From Dasania sp. GY-MA-18 (GTDB lineage: Bacteria > Pseudomonadota > Gammaproteobacteria > Pseudomonadales > Dasaniaceae): DNA of 64,000 bases. The position numbers and the translations under genes are program-made. Shown one piece after another: positions 26,597-35,827 of this stretch; positions within the stretch are counted from its first letter, which is position 1, and each line of letters starts with the position of its first letter. The stretch covers positions 178,418-242,417 of the forward strand of contig NZ_JANHAP010000007.1 of NCBI RefSeq assembly GCF_024734385.1, in the 5' to 3' direction. The notes below the pieces were generated by a model that was not told the DNA's origin, did not search any database, and was given only the letters and a program-made list of their open reading frames with translations.

Positions 26597-27754
26597 ATGG
26601 CCGATATAGCAAGCATAGAATTAATAGAAAAGTTGATACAGTTTGATACCACCAGCTATAAATCCAATTTAGAACTGATTGAATTTGTACGCGATTATCT
26701 ACTCAGTTTTGGCGTAGAGTCGCAACTGGTATACAACCCCGAGCAAAGCAAAGCTAATTTATACGCCACCATAGGGCCGCAAGATAAACCCGGCGTGATG
26801 CTATCCGGCCATACCGACGTGGTGCCGGTTACCGGCCAAAACTGGCATACCGATCCATTTACCGTGGTAGAAAAGGATGGCCTGCTCTACGGCCGCGGCA
26901 CCGCGGATATGAAAAGCTTTATCGCCATAGCTTTAGCTTTTGTGCCAGAAATGCAGCGTGCTAATTTAACAACGCCTATACATTTAGCCTTTTCTTTTGA
27001 TGAAGAAATAGGCTGTGTAGGCGTTAGGCATTTATTAACAATGATGGAGGATATGCCGCTGCGCCCCGCCATGTGCATAGTGGGTGAGCCTACCAGCATG
27101 CAGGTGGTTAATGCCCATAAAGGCAAGCTGGCGCACAGGGTTACAGTTAATGGCTTGGAGGCGCATTCCAGTTTGCCACATATAGGCGTTAATGCTGTGG
27201 ACTATGCTGCCGAGCTGGTGGTATTTATCCGCCGCTTGGCGCAAGATTTAGCTGAACAAGGGCCTTTTGAAGAGGGCTTTGAGGTGACTTATACCACCTT
27301 GCACACTGGCAAAATCGCTGGTGGCACCGCTTTAAATATAGTGCCCAAGCAATGCACTTTTGATTTTGAAATACGCAACATCCCCGGCCAAGACCCGCAG
27401 CCCTTATTTGAACGCATACAGCAATTTGCTATTACCGAGTTAGAACCGCAAATGAAAAAACTGGATGCCAGTTGTGGCTTTGAGTTTGAGCAACTATCCG
27501 GTTACCCCGGTATGTTTACCCCGGCCGATGCCGAAGTGGTTAACTTTGTGCAAAGCTTAAGTGATGTGCAAGGCCTAAAGAAAATCACCTTTGGTACCGA
27601 GGGCGGTTTATTCACCCAGCGCTTAGGCATACCTACGGTGGTATGCGGCCCCGGTAATATAGAGCAGGCCCATAAGCCCAATGAGTTTATCGCCGTAGAC
27701 CAGGTGGCTGCCATGAATGCTTTTATGCGTAGGTTGATCGCGGCTTTGTCCTAA
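26597..27754 (+). CDS. argE: M20-family deacylase, acetylornithine deacetylase-like
   Basis: 385 residues from ATG 26597 with AAGAGA upstream (a GTG at 26582 is less likely). Zinc-peptidase motifs are all present: metal ligands in SGHTDVVPV, GRGTADMKSF, the DEEIGCVG catalytic Glu pair and VGEPTS, with a C-terminal HKPNEF histidine. The overall sequence fits acetylornithine deacetylase, which hydrolyses N2-acetyl-L-ornithine. Its place in a RidA/DUF1028 operon within a catabolic region suggests that it may act on another N-acyl or carbamoyl amino acid, so the gene symbol gives the family rather than a proven role. The operon ends at a terminator shared with the convergent TonB receptor. Confidence 0.85.
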   Translation: MADIASIELIEKLIQFDTTSYKSNLELIEFVRDYLLSFGVESQLVYNPEQSKANLYATIGPQDKPGVMLSGHTDVVPVTGQNWHTDPFTVVEKDGLLYGRGTADMKSFIAIALAFVPEMQRANLTTPIHLAFSFDEEIGCVGVRHLLTMMEDMPLRPAMCIVGEPTSMQVVNAHKGKLAHRVTVNGLEAHSSLPHIGVNAVDYAAELVVFIRRLAQDLAEQGPFEEGFEVTYTTLHTGKIAGGTALNIVPKQCTFDFEIRNIPGQDPQPLFERIQQFAITELEPQMKKLDASCGFEFEQLSGYPGMFTPADAEVVNFVQSLSDVQGLKKITFGTEGGLFTQRLGIPTVVCGPGNIEQAHKPNEFIAVDQVAAMNAFMRRLIAALS

Positions 27755-27793
27755 CTGCTTGTGGGTAGAGTCGCAAGGTAAAAATAGCAGATG

Positions 27794-27823
27794 AAAAAAA
27801 ACCCCTTTGATAAGGGGTTTTTT
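27794..27823. terminator. Bidirectional terminator between M20 deacylase and TonB receptor
   Basis: Stem ACCCCTT / AAGGGGT with a four-base loop, flanked by eight A residues on the left and six T residues on the right, so it can act on both convergent transcripts. Confidence 0.9.
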
Positions 27824-27845
27824 GGTTTTTAGTCAGGGGTAAATA

Positions 27846-30410
27846 TTAGAAACTACGCCTTACCGTTAAGGTTAGGTTTCTGGGTTTGTTGATAGAAACC
27901 CGTTGCGTAGTACCCCAGCGTTGGTTAAAGAATTGCTGAGCCCTCTCATCGGTGATGTTTTCCAGTTTAAGGCTGCCGCTCCACTCCTCGTTGGACATGC
28001 CTATGGCAAAGTCCATAGTTTCATAGCTTTCTTGCTTAACCACTGAGCCTTTAATTGCTGTGGCGCCTAAACCTTCAATAGAGTTGACGGAGTCACCATA
28101 GTAGCTGTAATCAAACTTCACATAGGGGTCCATACCAAACCATTGGTTTTGGAAGTTATACTCTAGCCCTAAGCTACCTTTTTGATCCGGTGAAATTGGC
28201 AGTCTGGTGCCATCTTCTACCTGTGCAACAACAACAGGTGCGCCATCAATTTGCGAAATAACGGTATCATCTTTCGATAAGGCCGCGTCAAGATAGGAGT
28301 GAGTTAAGCTGGCCTCTAGGCCCTCAGTGATGGCAAAAATAATTTCAGTTTCTAGCCCCTCAATCTCGGCTTCAGCAAAATTTATCACGCCAGTGGAGAA
28401 TACATCTTCTTGCGGATCATCCACTTGCAGCTGTATATCTTCCCAAGTCATCTGATAATAGGTCATGTTAACGCGCAGTCGGTTATCCATCCATGACGTT
28501 TTAAAGCCGACTTCATGGTTGATCAGGAAGTCAGAGTCATATGAATCAGGAATCACCGATCGTTGTTTGACCGAATTGCCGCCACCACTGCGGAAACCTT
28601 CAGAGTAAGTGGCAAAGACCATTTTGTCGTAGTCTATATAGTATTTAACACCTAGTTTTCCAACGAAACCGTCTTCAGATACTTTGTCGTCTCCGACGTT
28701 GTTAACTAAATCTTCGGAAAAAATTGGGTCCCTGTCATCAGGGGCTAAGCCCCCTTGGAATAGTTTACGGTCACGTTTGTTTTCGTACCAGCGACCACCT
28801 ACGGTAACGGTAAAGTCTTCAGTTAGGTCTATATTGGCTTCACCAAATATTGCCATGTCTTCGATTTCAGAGTCATAAACACCAAAGAACCAATTGTTGG
28901 TGTTACTCCAAGATCCGTAATCCTTTCCATTGAGGGAGTGTTGCTCGCACGCATAGTAAGCGGGGTGGGCGTTTGGTGTGGCGTCGTAATTAGCCCCAAT
29001 CCTATCACCGTTGGAGTCACGTTCAAATTCGGCACAGGCAAGATTGTTAAGATAGTAGAATGCTTTAGTATCTTCAAAACCTTCATTGACGCCTGATCTA
29101 AATACCGTACGGCTGGTAGTCTTGTTATAAAAAATACCAGCTATGGCATTCCACTCACCATCGTCACCTTCAAACTTTAAGCGGGCCTCTAGGCTAAAGC
29201 GATCTTCTTCGGAGTCTTCAGTCGCCTTACCTCTAGGATCACCGCTAAAATCCGTTGGGCTATAATTATTGATATTGCCAAAATCATAAAACATGAAATC
29301 GACATCGTAATAGGCGGGAGGATTGCTTGTATTGTAATTAACTTGGTCCCGGTCAGAAATACTCTGAAAGTCTGCAAAGTAATCTGTAGAGTCTGCTTGA
29401 TAAAAGCTGTCGCGCTCAAAATAAGCTGCACTGACTACTAGTTCAGCAAAACCTAAGTCGCCTTCAAGCGTTAAGCCGATTTGATACCACTCGTCTTCAG
29501 AGTATTCATCGTTATAGCGTACATGCTCAAGTTCGCCTACATCTAGATTGGTGTCACCAAAACCATCAAGCTCGGTTTTTTGGTATACCACCATGGCATC
29601 CATTAACCAATCGTCGTTGATATCCCAGTGTAAGGCGGCTCTAGCACCGCTTTCTGTGCCAGAGTTGATATTTTTTTCAAGGTTGTCGCGGTTGTCAAAC
29701 GTGCCGCCGGGGCTGTATAGGCCCCCAGGGCTGCTCTGTAAGACATTGTCTATATAGCCAGCTTCTTCAAAACTAAAGCCAACTAGGCGTATGGCCATAT
29801 TGTCATTAATTGGTATGTTGACCATGGCGCTAATGCCACCTTCGTCACTGCCGTGCTCTACATGACCCAGTTCGCCTTCGATCCAGGCACTAAAGCCGGA
29901 GGGATCTGCCTTATTGGTAATAATGCGAAGCGCGCCTGATTGTGAAGAGTCTCCAAATAACGTGCCCTGTGGGCCGCTCAAGGCTTCAAGGCGCTCTATA
30001 TCAATCATGCGTGGGTTGGCATTAGCACCGTCAGAGGTGATGGGCTGCTCATCCAAATACACCGAGCTGGATGAGTTAGTGCCAAAAGAAATAGGGGAGG
30101 TAGCCACACCGCGGAACACTACCGAGGTGCCACCGGGTTCACGCCGTGAAAAAGATAGAGCCGGGATTTTTTTGGCATATTCATCTATGCCTACAAACCC
30201 TTGTTTTTCAATATCAGCTGTAGTGAACGCAGTAATCGCCTGCGGTACATCTTGCAGGTTTTGCATCTCCTTGGTCGAAGTTACGATCACTTCTTCTAGT
30301 ACCGGAGCGGCGTGGGCGGTTTGTAAAGCAAAGACCGAGCTAGATATAAGTGCGGCTAGGGTCTTGCGTCTATAGGGTAGGGCGTTAGTAGGGGGGAGCT
30401 TGTCTTTCAT
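27846..30410 (-). CDS. TonB-dependent outer-membrane receptor
   Basis: 854 residues from ATG 30410 with GGAGATATA upstream (ATG 30428 lacks a site). A signal peptide ends near AHA (about residue 34), followed by a plug with EEVIVTSTKEMQNLQDVP, the VEDLEALSGPQGTLFG-like segment (here IERLEALSGPQGTLFGDSS) and a barrel ending TLTVRRSF. It is clearly different from the tandem pair at 6146/8872 and rich in acidic loop residues, so it should take another ligand. Head-to-head with it across about 300 bp are the hydroxylase-like and propeller-like genes, and a TPR-sulfotransferase follows them; this echoes the receptor/sulfotransferase pairing at 4294-6146. Confidence 0.93.
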   Translation of the reverse strand: MKDKLPPTNALPYRRKTLAALISSSVFALQTAHAAPVLEEVIVTSTKEMQNLQDVPQAITAFTTADIEKQGFVGIDEYAKKIPALSFSRREPGGTSVVFRGVATSPISFGTNSSSSVYLDEQPITSDGANANPRMIDIERLEALSGPQGTLFGDSSQSGALRIITNKADPSGFSAWIEGELGHVEHGSDEGGISAMVNIPINDNMAIRLVGFSFEEAGYIDNVLQSSPGGLYSPGGTFDNRDNLEKNINSGTESGARAALHWDINDDWLMDAMVVYQKTELDGFGDTNLDVGELEHVRYNDEYSEDEWYQIGLTLEGDLGFAELVVSAAYFERDSFYQADSTDYFADFQSISDRDQVNYNTSNPPAYYDVDFMFYDFGNINNYSPTDFSGDPRGKATEDSEEDRFSLEARLKFEGDDGEWNAIAGIFYNKTTSRTVFRSGVNEGFEDTKAFYYLNNLACAEFERDSNGDRIGANYDATPNAHPAYYACEQHSLNGKDYGSWSNTNNWFFGVYDSEIEDMAIFGEANIDLTEDFTVTVGGRWYENKRDRKLFQGGLAPDDRDPIFSEDLVNNVGDDKVSEDGFVGKLGVKYYIDYDKMVFATYSEGFRSGGGNSVKQRSVIPDSYDSDFLINHEVGFKTSWMDNRLRVNMTYYQMTWEDIQLQVDDPQEDVFSTGVINFAEAEIEGLETEIIFAITEGLEASLTHSYLDAALSKDDTVISQIDGAPVVVAQVEDGTRLPISPDQKGSLGLEYNFQNQWFGMDPYVKFDYSYYGDSVNSIEGLGATAIKGSVVKQESYETMDFAIGMSNEEWSGSLKLENITDERAQQFFNQRWGTTQRVSINKPRNLTLTVRRSF

Positions 30411-30718
30411 TATATCTCCAGTGTGCATTTATTGTTATAGGTTCGTACCTTTTTTCACCTTAGTTGATTATTTTTTGATTGCCAATAGCAGAGTATTAAA
30501 TAAACATAGTGAATGCCTGTTCAGTCAGTAAAATCGTTGGAAACACTGTATTTACAGAGGTACATAGAGCCCAAAACTGGGCCGTATTCCGCTAGCTATG
30601 AAATTTTTTCATATAGCTATGGATAGTTTTAATAGCGCTTAGTAATTTACAGTTGACCTGGCTGGCTGCGGTGATTATGGTTTTGGCAGTGATAATAATA
30701 AAGAGTAGGAGAAAGGTG

Positions 30719-31303
30719 ATGGATATAGGTGTTGCGCTGCGGGATTTAGGCCAAGTGGATAGCACTGCCCTAATCGAACGCGTATTGGGGTTTGATGAGC
30801 AAGCATGGGTAGAGAACTCTTATAGGCAAAAGCAATACGACGTCCATACGTTGACGGAGTCGGTGGTGATGATTTTTACCGATGGTAAAGGCTGGCCCAA
30901 TATAGAAGTGTCCAAAGAGTCAGGGTGGGACTTATTGGCCGACGTGGCTATGCCCTTAATGCATAAAATAATTGAACGGCATTACCCACCGGGTGGTACG
31001 ATTATCCGCGCTATGGCTGCCAAACTGTTAGTAGGCGGAGTTATTAAGCCCCATGTTGATGCCCACCCTTCCTTTCATGTGGGGCATAGAATTCATATTC
31101 CCATTACCACTAATTCGCGGGTGCGTTTTATGATAGACGGCAAGCCTAATCGTTTAGCGGTGGGCAACGCCTATGAAATCAATAATCAAAAGCAGCACAG
31201 CGTTATGAACAAGGGTAAGGAAGATAGAATTACTTTCATTTTTGATTATGTACCTCCAGAACAATTGCAAAGAATGCAGCAAATGCAACAGGCCAGCCAA
31301 TAA
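30719..31303 (+). CDS. Aspartyl/asparaginyl beta-hydroxylase-like 2-oxoglutarate dioxygenase
   Basis: 194 residues from ATG 30719, which has AGGAG seven bases upstream. The jelly-roll iron site is visible: H112-x-D114 (PHVDAHPS), distal H160 (KQHSVMN) and the 2-oxoglutarate-binding Arg near R170 (DRITFIFDY). The family hydroxylates Asp/Asn side chains or, in LpxO, lipid A acyl chains. The same frame extends upstream to a TTG at 30653, adding about 22 residues that form a hydrophobic helix plus KSRRK, like a membrane anchor, but without a ribosome site. It is 25 bp from the next gene. The target may be a peptide linked to the neighbouring TonB receptor or sulfotransferase, by inference only. 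Confidence 0.82.
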   Translation: MDIGVALRDLGQVDSTALIERVLGFDEQAWVENSYRQKQYDVHTLTESVVMIFTDGKGWPNIEVSKESGWDLLADVAMPLMHKIIERHYPPGGTIIRAMAAKLLVGGVIKPHVDAHPSFHVGHRIHIPITTNSRVRFMIDGKPNRLAVGNAYEINNQKQHSVMNKGKEDRITFIFDYVPPEQLQRMQQMQQASQ

Positions 31304-31328
31304 TATATAAACCAGATTTGAGAGTATT

Positions 31329-32252
31329 ATGACTAAATTAATTGCTACCTCGGTAGTGCGTGGCAGTCATCAGGGTGAAAGCCACGGCGGTGTCTATTTA
31401 GTAGATTTTGATAATGAAAAAACCGTGCAGGTGGTAGATTGGAATACTGCCGATATAGATTGGCAGGGACGTGGTTGGGATAGGGGCTTGCGCGGCATAG
31501 CCTTTGATGGTGACAGAGTTTTTATTGCCGCCAGTAATGAATTATTTGAGTACACCCCAGACTTTAAACAAGTAGCCTCCTATAAATGCCCGGCGCTAAT
31601 GCACTGCCATGAGATTTTTGTATATAAGCGCCGTTTGTATTTAACCTCTACTGGCTTTGATGCGATTTTGGCTTTCGATTTAGATAACAACCAGTTTTGT
31701 TTTGGCTTACAAATAAAAGAGTTGTCCAATGGTGGCGGCTATGGCGGCGGCACTTTTAATCCCAACTTAGCCAAGGCAGTTTCACAAAGTAATGAGCTGC
31801 ATTTTAATAATGTGTATTGTGATGCTAAAGGCTTGTATCTTAGCGGCTTAAAAACTCGCGGCCTCTTACGCTTTGATGGTCGGCGGGTAGAAAAAATTAT
31901 GTCGCTACCCAAAGGTATGCACAATGCCAGACCGTATCGCAATGGCGTCATTTTCAATGATACTGCCTCAGATGTAGTGCGTTACGTGATAGAAGATGAT
32001 GAGCATCTGTGTTTTAAAGTGCCGCAATATGCCCCAGAAAAATTATTAAACACCGAGATGGATGACACCCGCATAGCTAGGGCAGGCTTTGGTCGCGGCC
32101 TCTGTGATGTGGGTAACGGAGTGATAGCGGCTGGCTCGTCACCGTCAACCATTGCCTTGCATAACGTCGATACCCGTAAGACCTTTGCGCAGGTTAACCT
32201 AACCATGGATATACGTAATGCTATACATGGTTTGGAAGTGTGGCCGTTTTAG
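31329..32252 (+). CDS. Conserved propeller-like protein of unknown function (possibly TIGR03032/DUF4915-like)
   Basis: 307 residues without signal peptide or membrane segment. Repeated strands with Asp/Gly turns (GIAFDGDRVFIAA, HEIFVYKRRLYLTST, NNVYCDAKGLYLSGL, ARPYRNGVIFND) suggest a beta-propeller. It has the feel of the TIGR03032/DUF4915 group often found near TPR-sulfotransferases, but I am not certain. It sits 25 bp after the hydroxylase-like gene in an evident operon and is convergent with a TPR-sulfotransferase. Conserved HCHE and GGGYGGG segments could form a ligand or metal site. No reaction can be assigned. Confidence 0.75.
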   Translation: MTKLIATSVVRGSHQGESHGGVYLVDFDNEKTVQVVDWNTADIDWQGRGWDRGLRGIAFDGDRVFIAASNELFEYTPDFKQVASYKCPALMHCHEIFVYKRRLYLTSTGFDAILAFDLDNNQFCFGLQIKELSNGGGYGGGTFNPNLAKAVSQSNELHFNNVYCDAKGLYLSGLKTRGLLRFDGRRVEKIMSLPKGMHNARPYRNGVIFNDTASDVVRYVIEDDEHLCFKVPQYAPEKLLNTEMDDTRIARAGFGRGLCDVGNGVIAAGSSPSTIALHNVDTRKTFAQVNLTMDIRNAIHGLEVWPF

Positions 32253-32258
32253 CAGTCT

Positions 32259-32321
32259 CTAGTCGCTAGTTCAAAGTCTCTAGTTTTTTCTAGCGACTAG
32301 AGGCTATGAACTAGCGACTAG
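32259..32321. terminator. Long hairpin between convergent genes, built from CTAGTCGCTAG-type repeats
   Basis: Outer arms CTAGTCGCTAGTTCA (32259-32273) and TGAACTAGCGACTAG (32307-32321) are perfect complements, and pairing continues inwards for about ten more bases with one mismatch and wobble pairs around a TTTTTTC loop region. It overlaps the stop codon of the minus-strand gene. It probably terminates both convergent transcripts; its internal repeats suggest a repeated element rather than a simple terminator. Confidence 0.7.
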
Positions 32322-34315
32322 CCTAGATATTTCTCATACCTAGGCAATATATCCTCCAATACCTCTTTAAGCTCGCCTAGTTCTGATTCATAGCGGCGCC
32401 ATTTGCCTATGCTGCGGGTGTATATGGGTTGGCGTACTTGTTCGGAGCTGGGCGTGCGTATGGCTCTGTCAGTGTTGTGGAAGTTTAGGCAGGCGTCTTC
32501 CCAGGGCAGTTCTAAATAATCCAGTATACGGCGTACCTGGCCTTCTAAATCGGCCACGGTTTCTTCGTATTGGCAGGTTAATATTTTACCGGGCATTACT
32601 TCATGCCAGTGATCCATTAGGCGTTGGTATTGTAGGTAATATTCACCTATGTCGGTTTGATCGTAGGAAAAAGTCTGGCCGTTTGCATAGAGCTGGCGCA
32701 GGTTGCCTACGCAGGCATCCATGGGGTTACGCCTGGCATCTATTATTTTGGCGTTGGGTAATATGCAGTGTAAAAAACCTAGGTGTGGGAAGTTGTTAGG
32801 CATTTTATCAATAAAATAGGGTTTGTTTTCTAGGCGATGAGTCTGCGCTGCGTCTAAGTAATCTTGCCCTAGCTTTTTTAGATGACGTTCTTGCAGCTCC
32901 ATAACGGCTTCGGGGTAGTTGACGCCATCTATTCTATTCTTATTTAAAGACAGCGCTGTTCTATTTAGGTAGGGGAGTTCAGCAGTGCCTTCTACCATGC
33001 TATGACTGGCTATAATTTGTTCTAGTAGTGTGGATCCCGAGCGCGGTAGGCCTACAATAAAAATAGGCGCTGGATCTGAATTTCCATTTTGGCTTAATGT
33101 ATTAATATTCTCAGCATTAAAGGTTTGAATAATTCTATCATTAGTAACCTCGGTGTGAACTGGGTCGTAGTTAATTAAATTTCTTTGTTCGCTATTACCC
33201 AACTGATAATAGTGCCACGCTTTGTTATATTCTTTTCTATCGTCGTGAGCTTTTCCTAGAGCGAATAAAAAATTAACTCTAGACACAGGATTGAGGTCCT
33301 CTTTTTTACTTTCGCTAATCATTGTTTCTATTTGAGGGTCGGTAAATTTATAAGTTTTTAAATTAGCTAAGCTCCAGTAAGTCTCCCCGCTGCTGGGTAA
33401 TACTTCTATACATTTTTCATACGCGGCTATGCCCTCCTGCAGCTGACCTATAGTTTTTAAGTTATGCCCTAAATTTAATAAGGCGCCTGGGTGGTTGGGG
33501 GCCAGCTCTAGACATTTTTTATACATAGCTATGGCTTCATCTAGCTCGGCAATGGGGGCCAGCGTGCTAGCAAGTTGCATGTAGGGCATAGGGCGATTGG
33601 GGGCTATACTGATGGCATGCCTAAACTGAGTTATGGCTTCTGCATAACGGTTTTGATCTTTGTATAGCTTTCCTAAGTCCATCACGGCTAATAAAAAATC
33701 CGGCGCTAATTTTATCGCTTTTTTTAGAAAACGCTCGGCATCATCATAATGGTTTTGAGTGCTTGCAATCTGTGATAAAAAGCGTAGGGCATCGACATTA
33801 TTTGGGTTTTTTTTAAGCACTTGGCGATAGCCTTTCTCGGCATCGTCGAGTTTTCCTTCTTTTTGAGCTTTAGCGGCTTTCGCCATGGCTTTTCGTTCTG
33901 GCGATAAGTTGAAGGCCTGTTCGTAAGCTTTGTCCGCCTCTCTGCCTCGGCCTAAGTTGGCTAGTGTTTTGCCTAGGTTAAAATAAGCATCTGCCAGGCT
34001 AGGGTCCAAGCGCACAGCTTTTTCTAAGTAAGATAAGGCTTCATCAAAGCGCTCCTCGGTGACCATTAATATTCCTAAGTCTTCATAGGGCTTGGCAAAA
34101 GTAGGAGCTAAATCTATAGCCTGTTTTAGGTTACGCTCGGCTTTTTCTATGTCATTGATTTGAAGATAAATCGCCCCCAGTAGAGCGATCATGTTGACGT
34201 CTTCATTATTACGCTCTATGGCTCGCAGGCATAAGTCTATGGCTTTTTGTGCCTTGCCAGTGTTGAGATATTCGATGGCTTCATTAAAAACTTCTTGGGA
34301 GGCGGTAGTTTGCAT
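32318..34315 (-). CDS. TPR-sulfotransferase fusion protein, long form
   Basis: 665 residues. About ten tetratricopeptide repeats fill residues 1-360 (for example AYFNLGKTLANLGRGREADKAY), followed by a PAPS-dependent sulfotransferase domain with the 5'-phosphosulfate loop GLPRSGSTLLEQII near residue 421 and 3'-phosphate motif DARRNPMDACVGNL. It would sulfate a hydroxyl on a peptide or small molecule held by the TPR array. Its C-terminal domain is closely related to the protein at 4294-5862 (shared RRNPMDAC, YFIDK.P.NF and IYR/IYTRS.Q-type blocks). It lies 135 bp downstream of the MATE gene and is convergent with the propeller-like gene. Acceptor unknown. Confidence 0.9.
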   Translation of the reverse strand: MQTTASQEVFNEAIEYLNTGKAQKAIDLCLRAIERNNEDVNMIALLGAIYLQINDIEKAERNLKQAIDLAPTFAKPYEDLGILMVTEERFDEALSYLEKAVRLDPSLADAYFNLGKTLANLGRGREADKAYEQAFNLSPERKAMAKAAKAQKEGKLDDAEKGYRQVLKKNPNNVDALRFLSQIASTQNHYDDAERFLKKAIKLAPDFLLAVMDLGKLYKDQNRYAEAITQFRHAISIAPNRPMPYMQLASTLAPIAELDEAIAMYKKCLELAPNHPGALLNLGHNLKTIGQLQEGIAAYEKCIEVLPSSGETYWSLANLKTYKFTDPQIETMISESKKEDLNPVSRVNFLFALGKAHDDRKEYNKAWHYYQLGNSEQRNLINYDPVHTEVTNDRIIQTFNAENINTLSQNGNSDPAPIFIVGLPRSGSTLLEQIIASHSMVEGTAELPYLNRTALSLNKNRIDGVNYPEAVMELQERHLKKLGQDYLDAAQTHRLENKPYFIDKMPNNFPHLGFLHCILPNAKIIDARRNPMDACVGNLRQLYANGQTFSYDQTDIGEYYLQYQRLMDHWHEVMPGKILTCQYEETVADLEGQVRRILDYLELPWEDACLNFHNTDRAIRTPSSEQVRQPIYTRSIGKWRRYESELGELKEVLEDILPRYEKYLG

Positions 34316-34450
34316 GGGCTACTTCTCGGTTTTGTTGCAGGGTGTGGTACGTATTTTTATCGTTATTGTGTCGCATCTACAGGTTTGCTTGCGATGCATT
34401 AGCCCGATAATAAAACGATAGCAACTGAATAGCTAGGGTACTTGTGTAAG

Positions 34451-35803
34451 CTATAGCTCTACGGGCTGGTGCTGGTGCCTGGCGTATTTGCAGCGTGAAA
34501 GCAGTGCTATAGCCAACAGGCAGGTTATCGCTTCGGCTAGCGGTATGGCCAAGTAAATCCCCTTGTTGCCCAGCCATAGTGGCAGGGTAAACAAAAATAT
34601 CACAGGTAATATTAAGCTGCGGGCCAGTGCTAGTATGGCCGAAGGTGTGGGTTGGTGTATGGCAGTAAAGTAAGAGGTAAAGGCAATATTAGCGCCCACA
34701 AATAAAAAGGTAGGCCAAAAATAACCAATAAAAGTTTTTGCTATGGCTATGGTCTGGGTTTCATCAGCTTGTAGAAATAACGCAATGATAGGGTCTGGGC
34801 TTAGCAGTAGCACCAGGCAGAAAACTGCACCCACAATAATAGATGAGGAGATGGCTATGTTGAGGTACTTGCGTATATTGCCGTAGTTTTTTGCGCCTAA
34901 GTTTTTGCTAATGGTGGGCTGCAGTGCCTCGCTAAAACCGTAGGAGATCATTACCCCTAAATACAGTACATAAATAATAACGGTAAAGGCGGCTATACCC
35001 TCGGTGCCTAGCTGGGTGATGATTATCCAGTTAAATAGCAGGGTGACTATGCCTACCGAGACTTCGTTGGTGAATTCTGAAATACCATTGATGGCGGCTT
35101 TTAGCACCGGCATCCAAGAGCCTTGCAGTTTAACAAATCTGAGTTTGGCTGCTTTTGAAAAAGGGTGTGGCAGCAGTATAAAAATAATAATGCAGCCCGA
35201 TAGGCCGGTAGCTAGTGCCGCCCCAGCCAGACCTTTATCCATTACTACTATAAACAGCCAGTCCAATAGCACATTGAGTGCGGCGCTAATCATAAAAGCG
35301 CTAGAGCTAAGTAAGGGGCGGCCATCGGCTACCACAAAATAGCTTAGCGCTGCGCCCACCATAATCATGGGGGTGAACAGTAACTGTAAAAATAAATAAG
35401 TATCGACTAATGGTAGTATCTCGGCAGTGGCTCCCAGGGCTTTGGCGACGGGGTTGATAAAAATCATGCCGGGTAGGCATAGCATCAGGCTAAGCAGCAG
35501 TACCGTGAGTATGATTTTAGTGAAACTATCAGAGGCGGCCTGCGGATTGTTCTCGCCTAAAAATTTACCGGCTACCACTGAGCCGCCTACCGCTAACATA
35601 AAGACTATGGCATAGATAAGGGTGGAGGCGGGTATGGTGAGGTTAATGGCGGCCAGTGCTTCTTTGCCTACATAGTTGCCCACAAACATGGCGTCTATCA
35701 TTTGCGCCGAGGAGATAGAGAGTAGCCCCAGCACCGAGGGTATGGCGTAACGAAAAAAGACGGCGCTGGGCTTGCCGGTAATGGGGTCGTATTTATCCGT
35801 CAT
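34451..35803 (-). CDS. MATE-family efflux transporter
   Basis: 450 residues with about twelve transmembrane helices in two homologous halves; the start AVFFRYAIPSVLGLLSISSAQMIDAMFVGNYVG-like region (residues 13-45) is typical of the MATE/multidrug extrusion family. It would export an organic cation or drug in exchange for sodium or protons. It follows the TetR gene by 24 bp on the same strand, so regulator and exporter are co-transcribed. If the repressor senses the amine substrate, the pump may clear excess or toxic amine. Confidence 0.9.
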   Translation of the reverse strand: MTDKYDPITGKPSAVFFRYAIPSVLGLLSISSAQMIDAMFVGNYVGKEALAAINLTIPASTLIYAIVFMLAVGGSVVAGKFLGENNPQAASDSFTKIILTVLLLSLMLCLPGMIFINPVAKALGATAEILPLVDTYLFLQLLFTPMIMVGAALSYFVVADGRPLLSSSAFMISAALNVLLDWLFIVVMDKGLAGAALATGLSGCIIIFILLPHPFSKAAKLRFVKLQGSWMPVLKAAINGISEFTNEVSVGIVTLLFNWIIITQLGTEGIAAFTVIIYVLYLGVMISYGFSEALQPTISKNLGAKNYGNIRKYLNIAISSSIIVGAVFCLVLLLSPDPIIALFLQADETQTIAIAKTFIGYFWPTFLFVGANIAFTSYFTAIHQPTPSAILALARSLILPVIFLFTLPLWLGNKGIYLAIPLAEAITCLLAIALLSRCKYARHQHQPVEL

Positions 35804-35827
35804 GGTATGGAGCCTGTGCTGTGTGCT

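Noticed and set aside
29914..30375. 153-codon open frame antisense to the TonB receptor
   Set aside because: It is a shadow of the receptor plug region with no start signal or recognisable domain.
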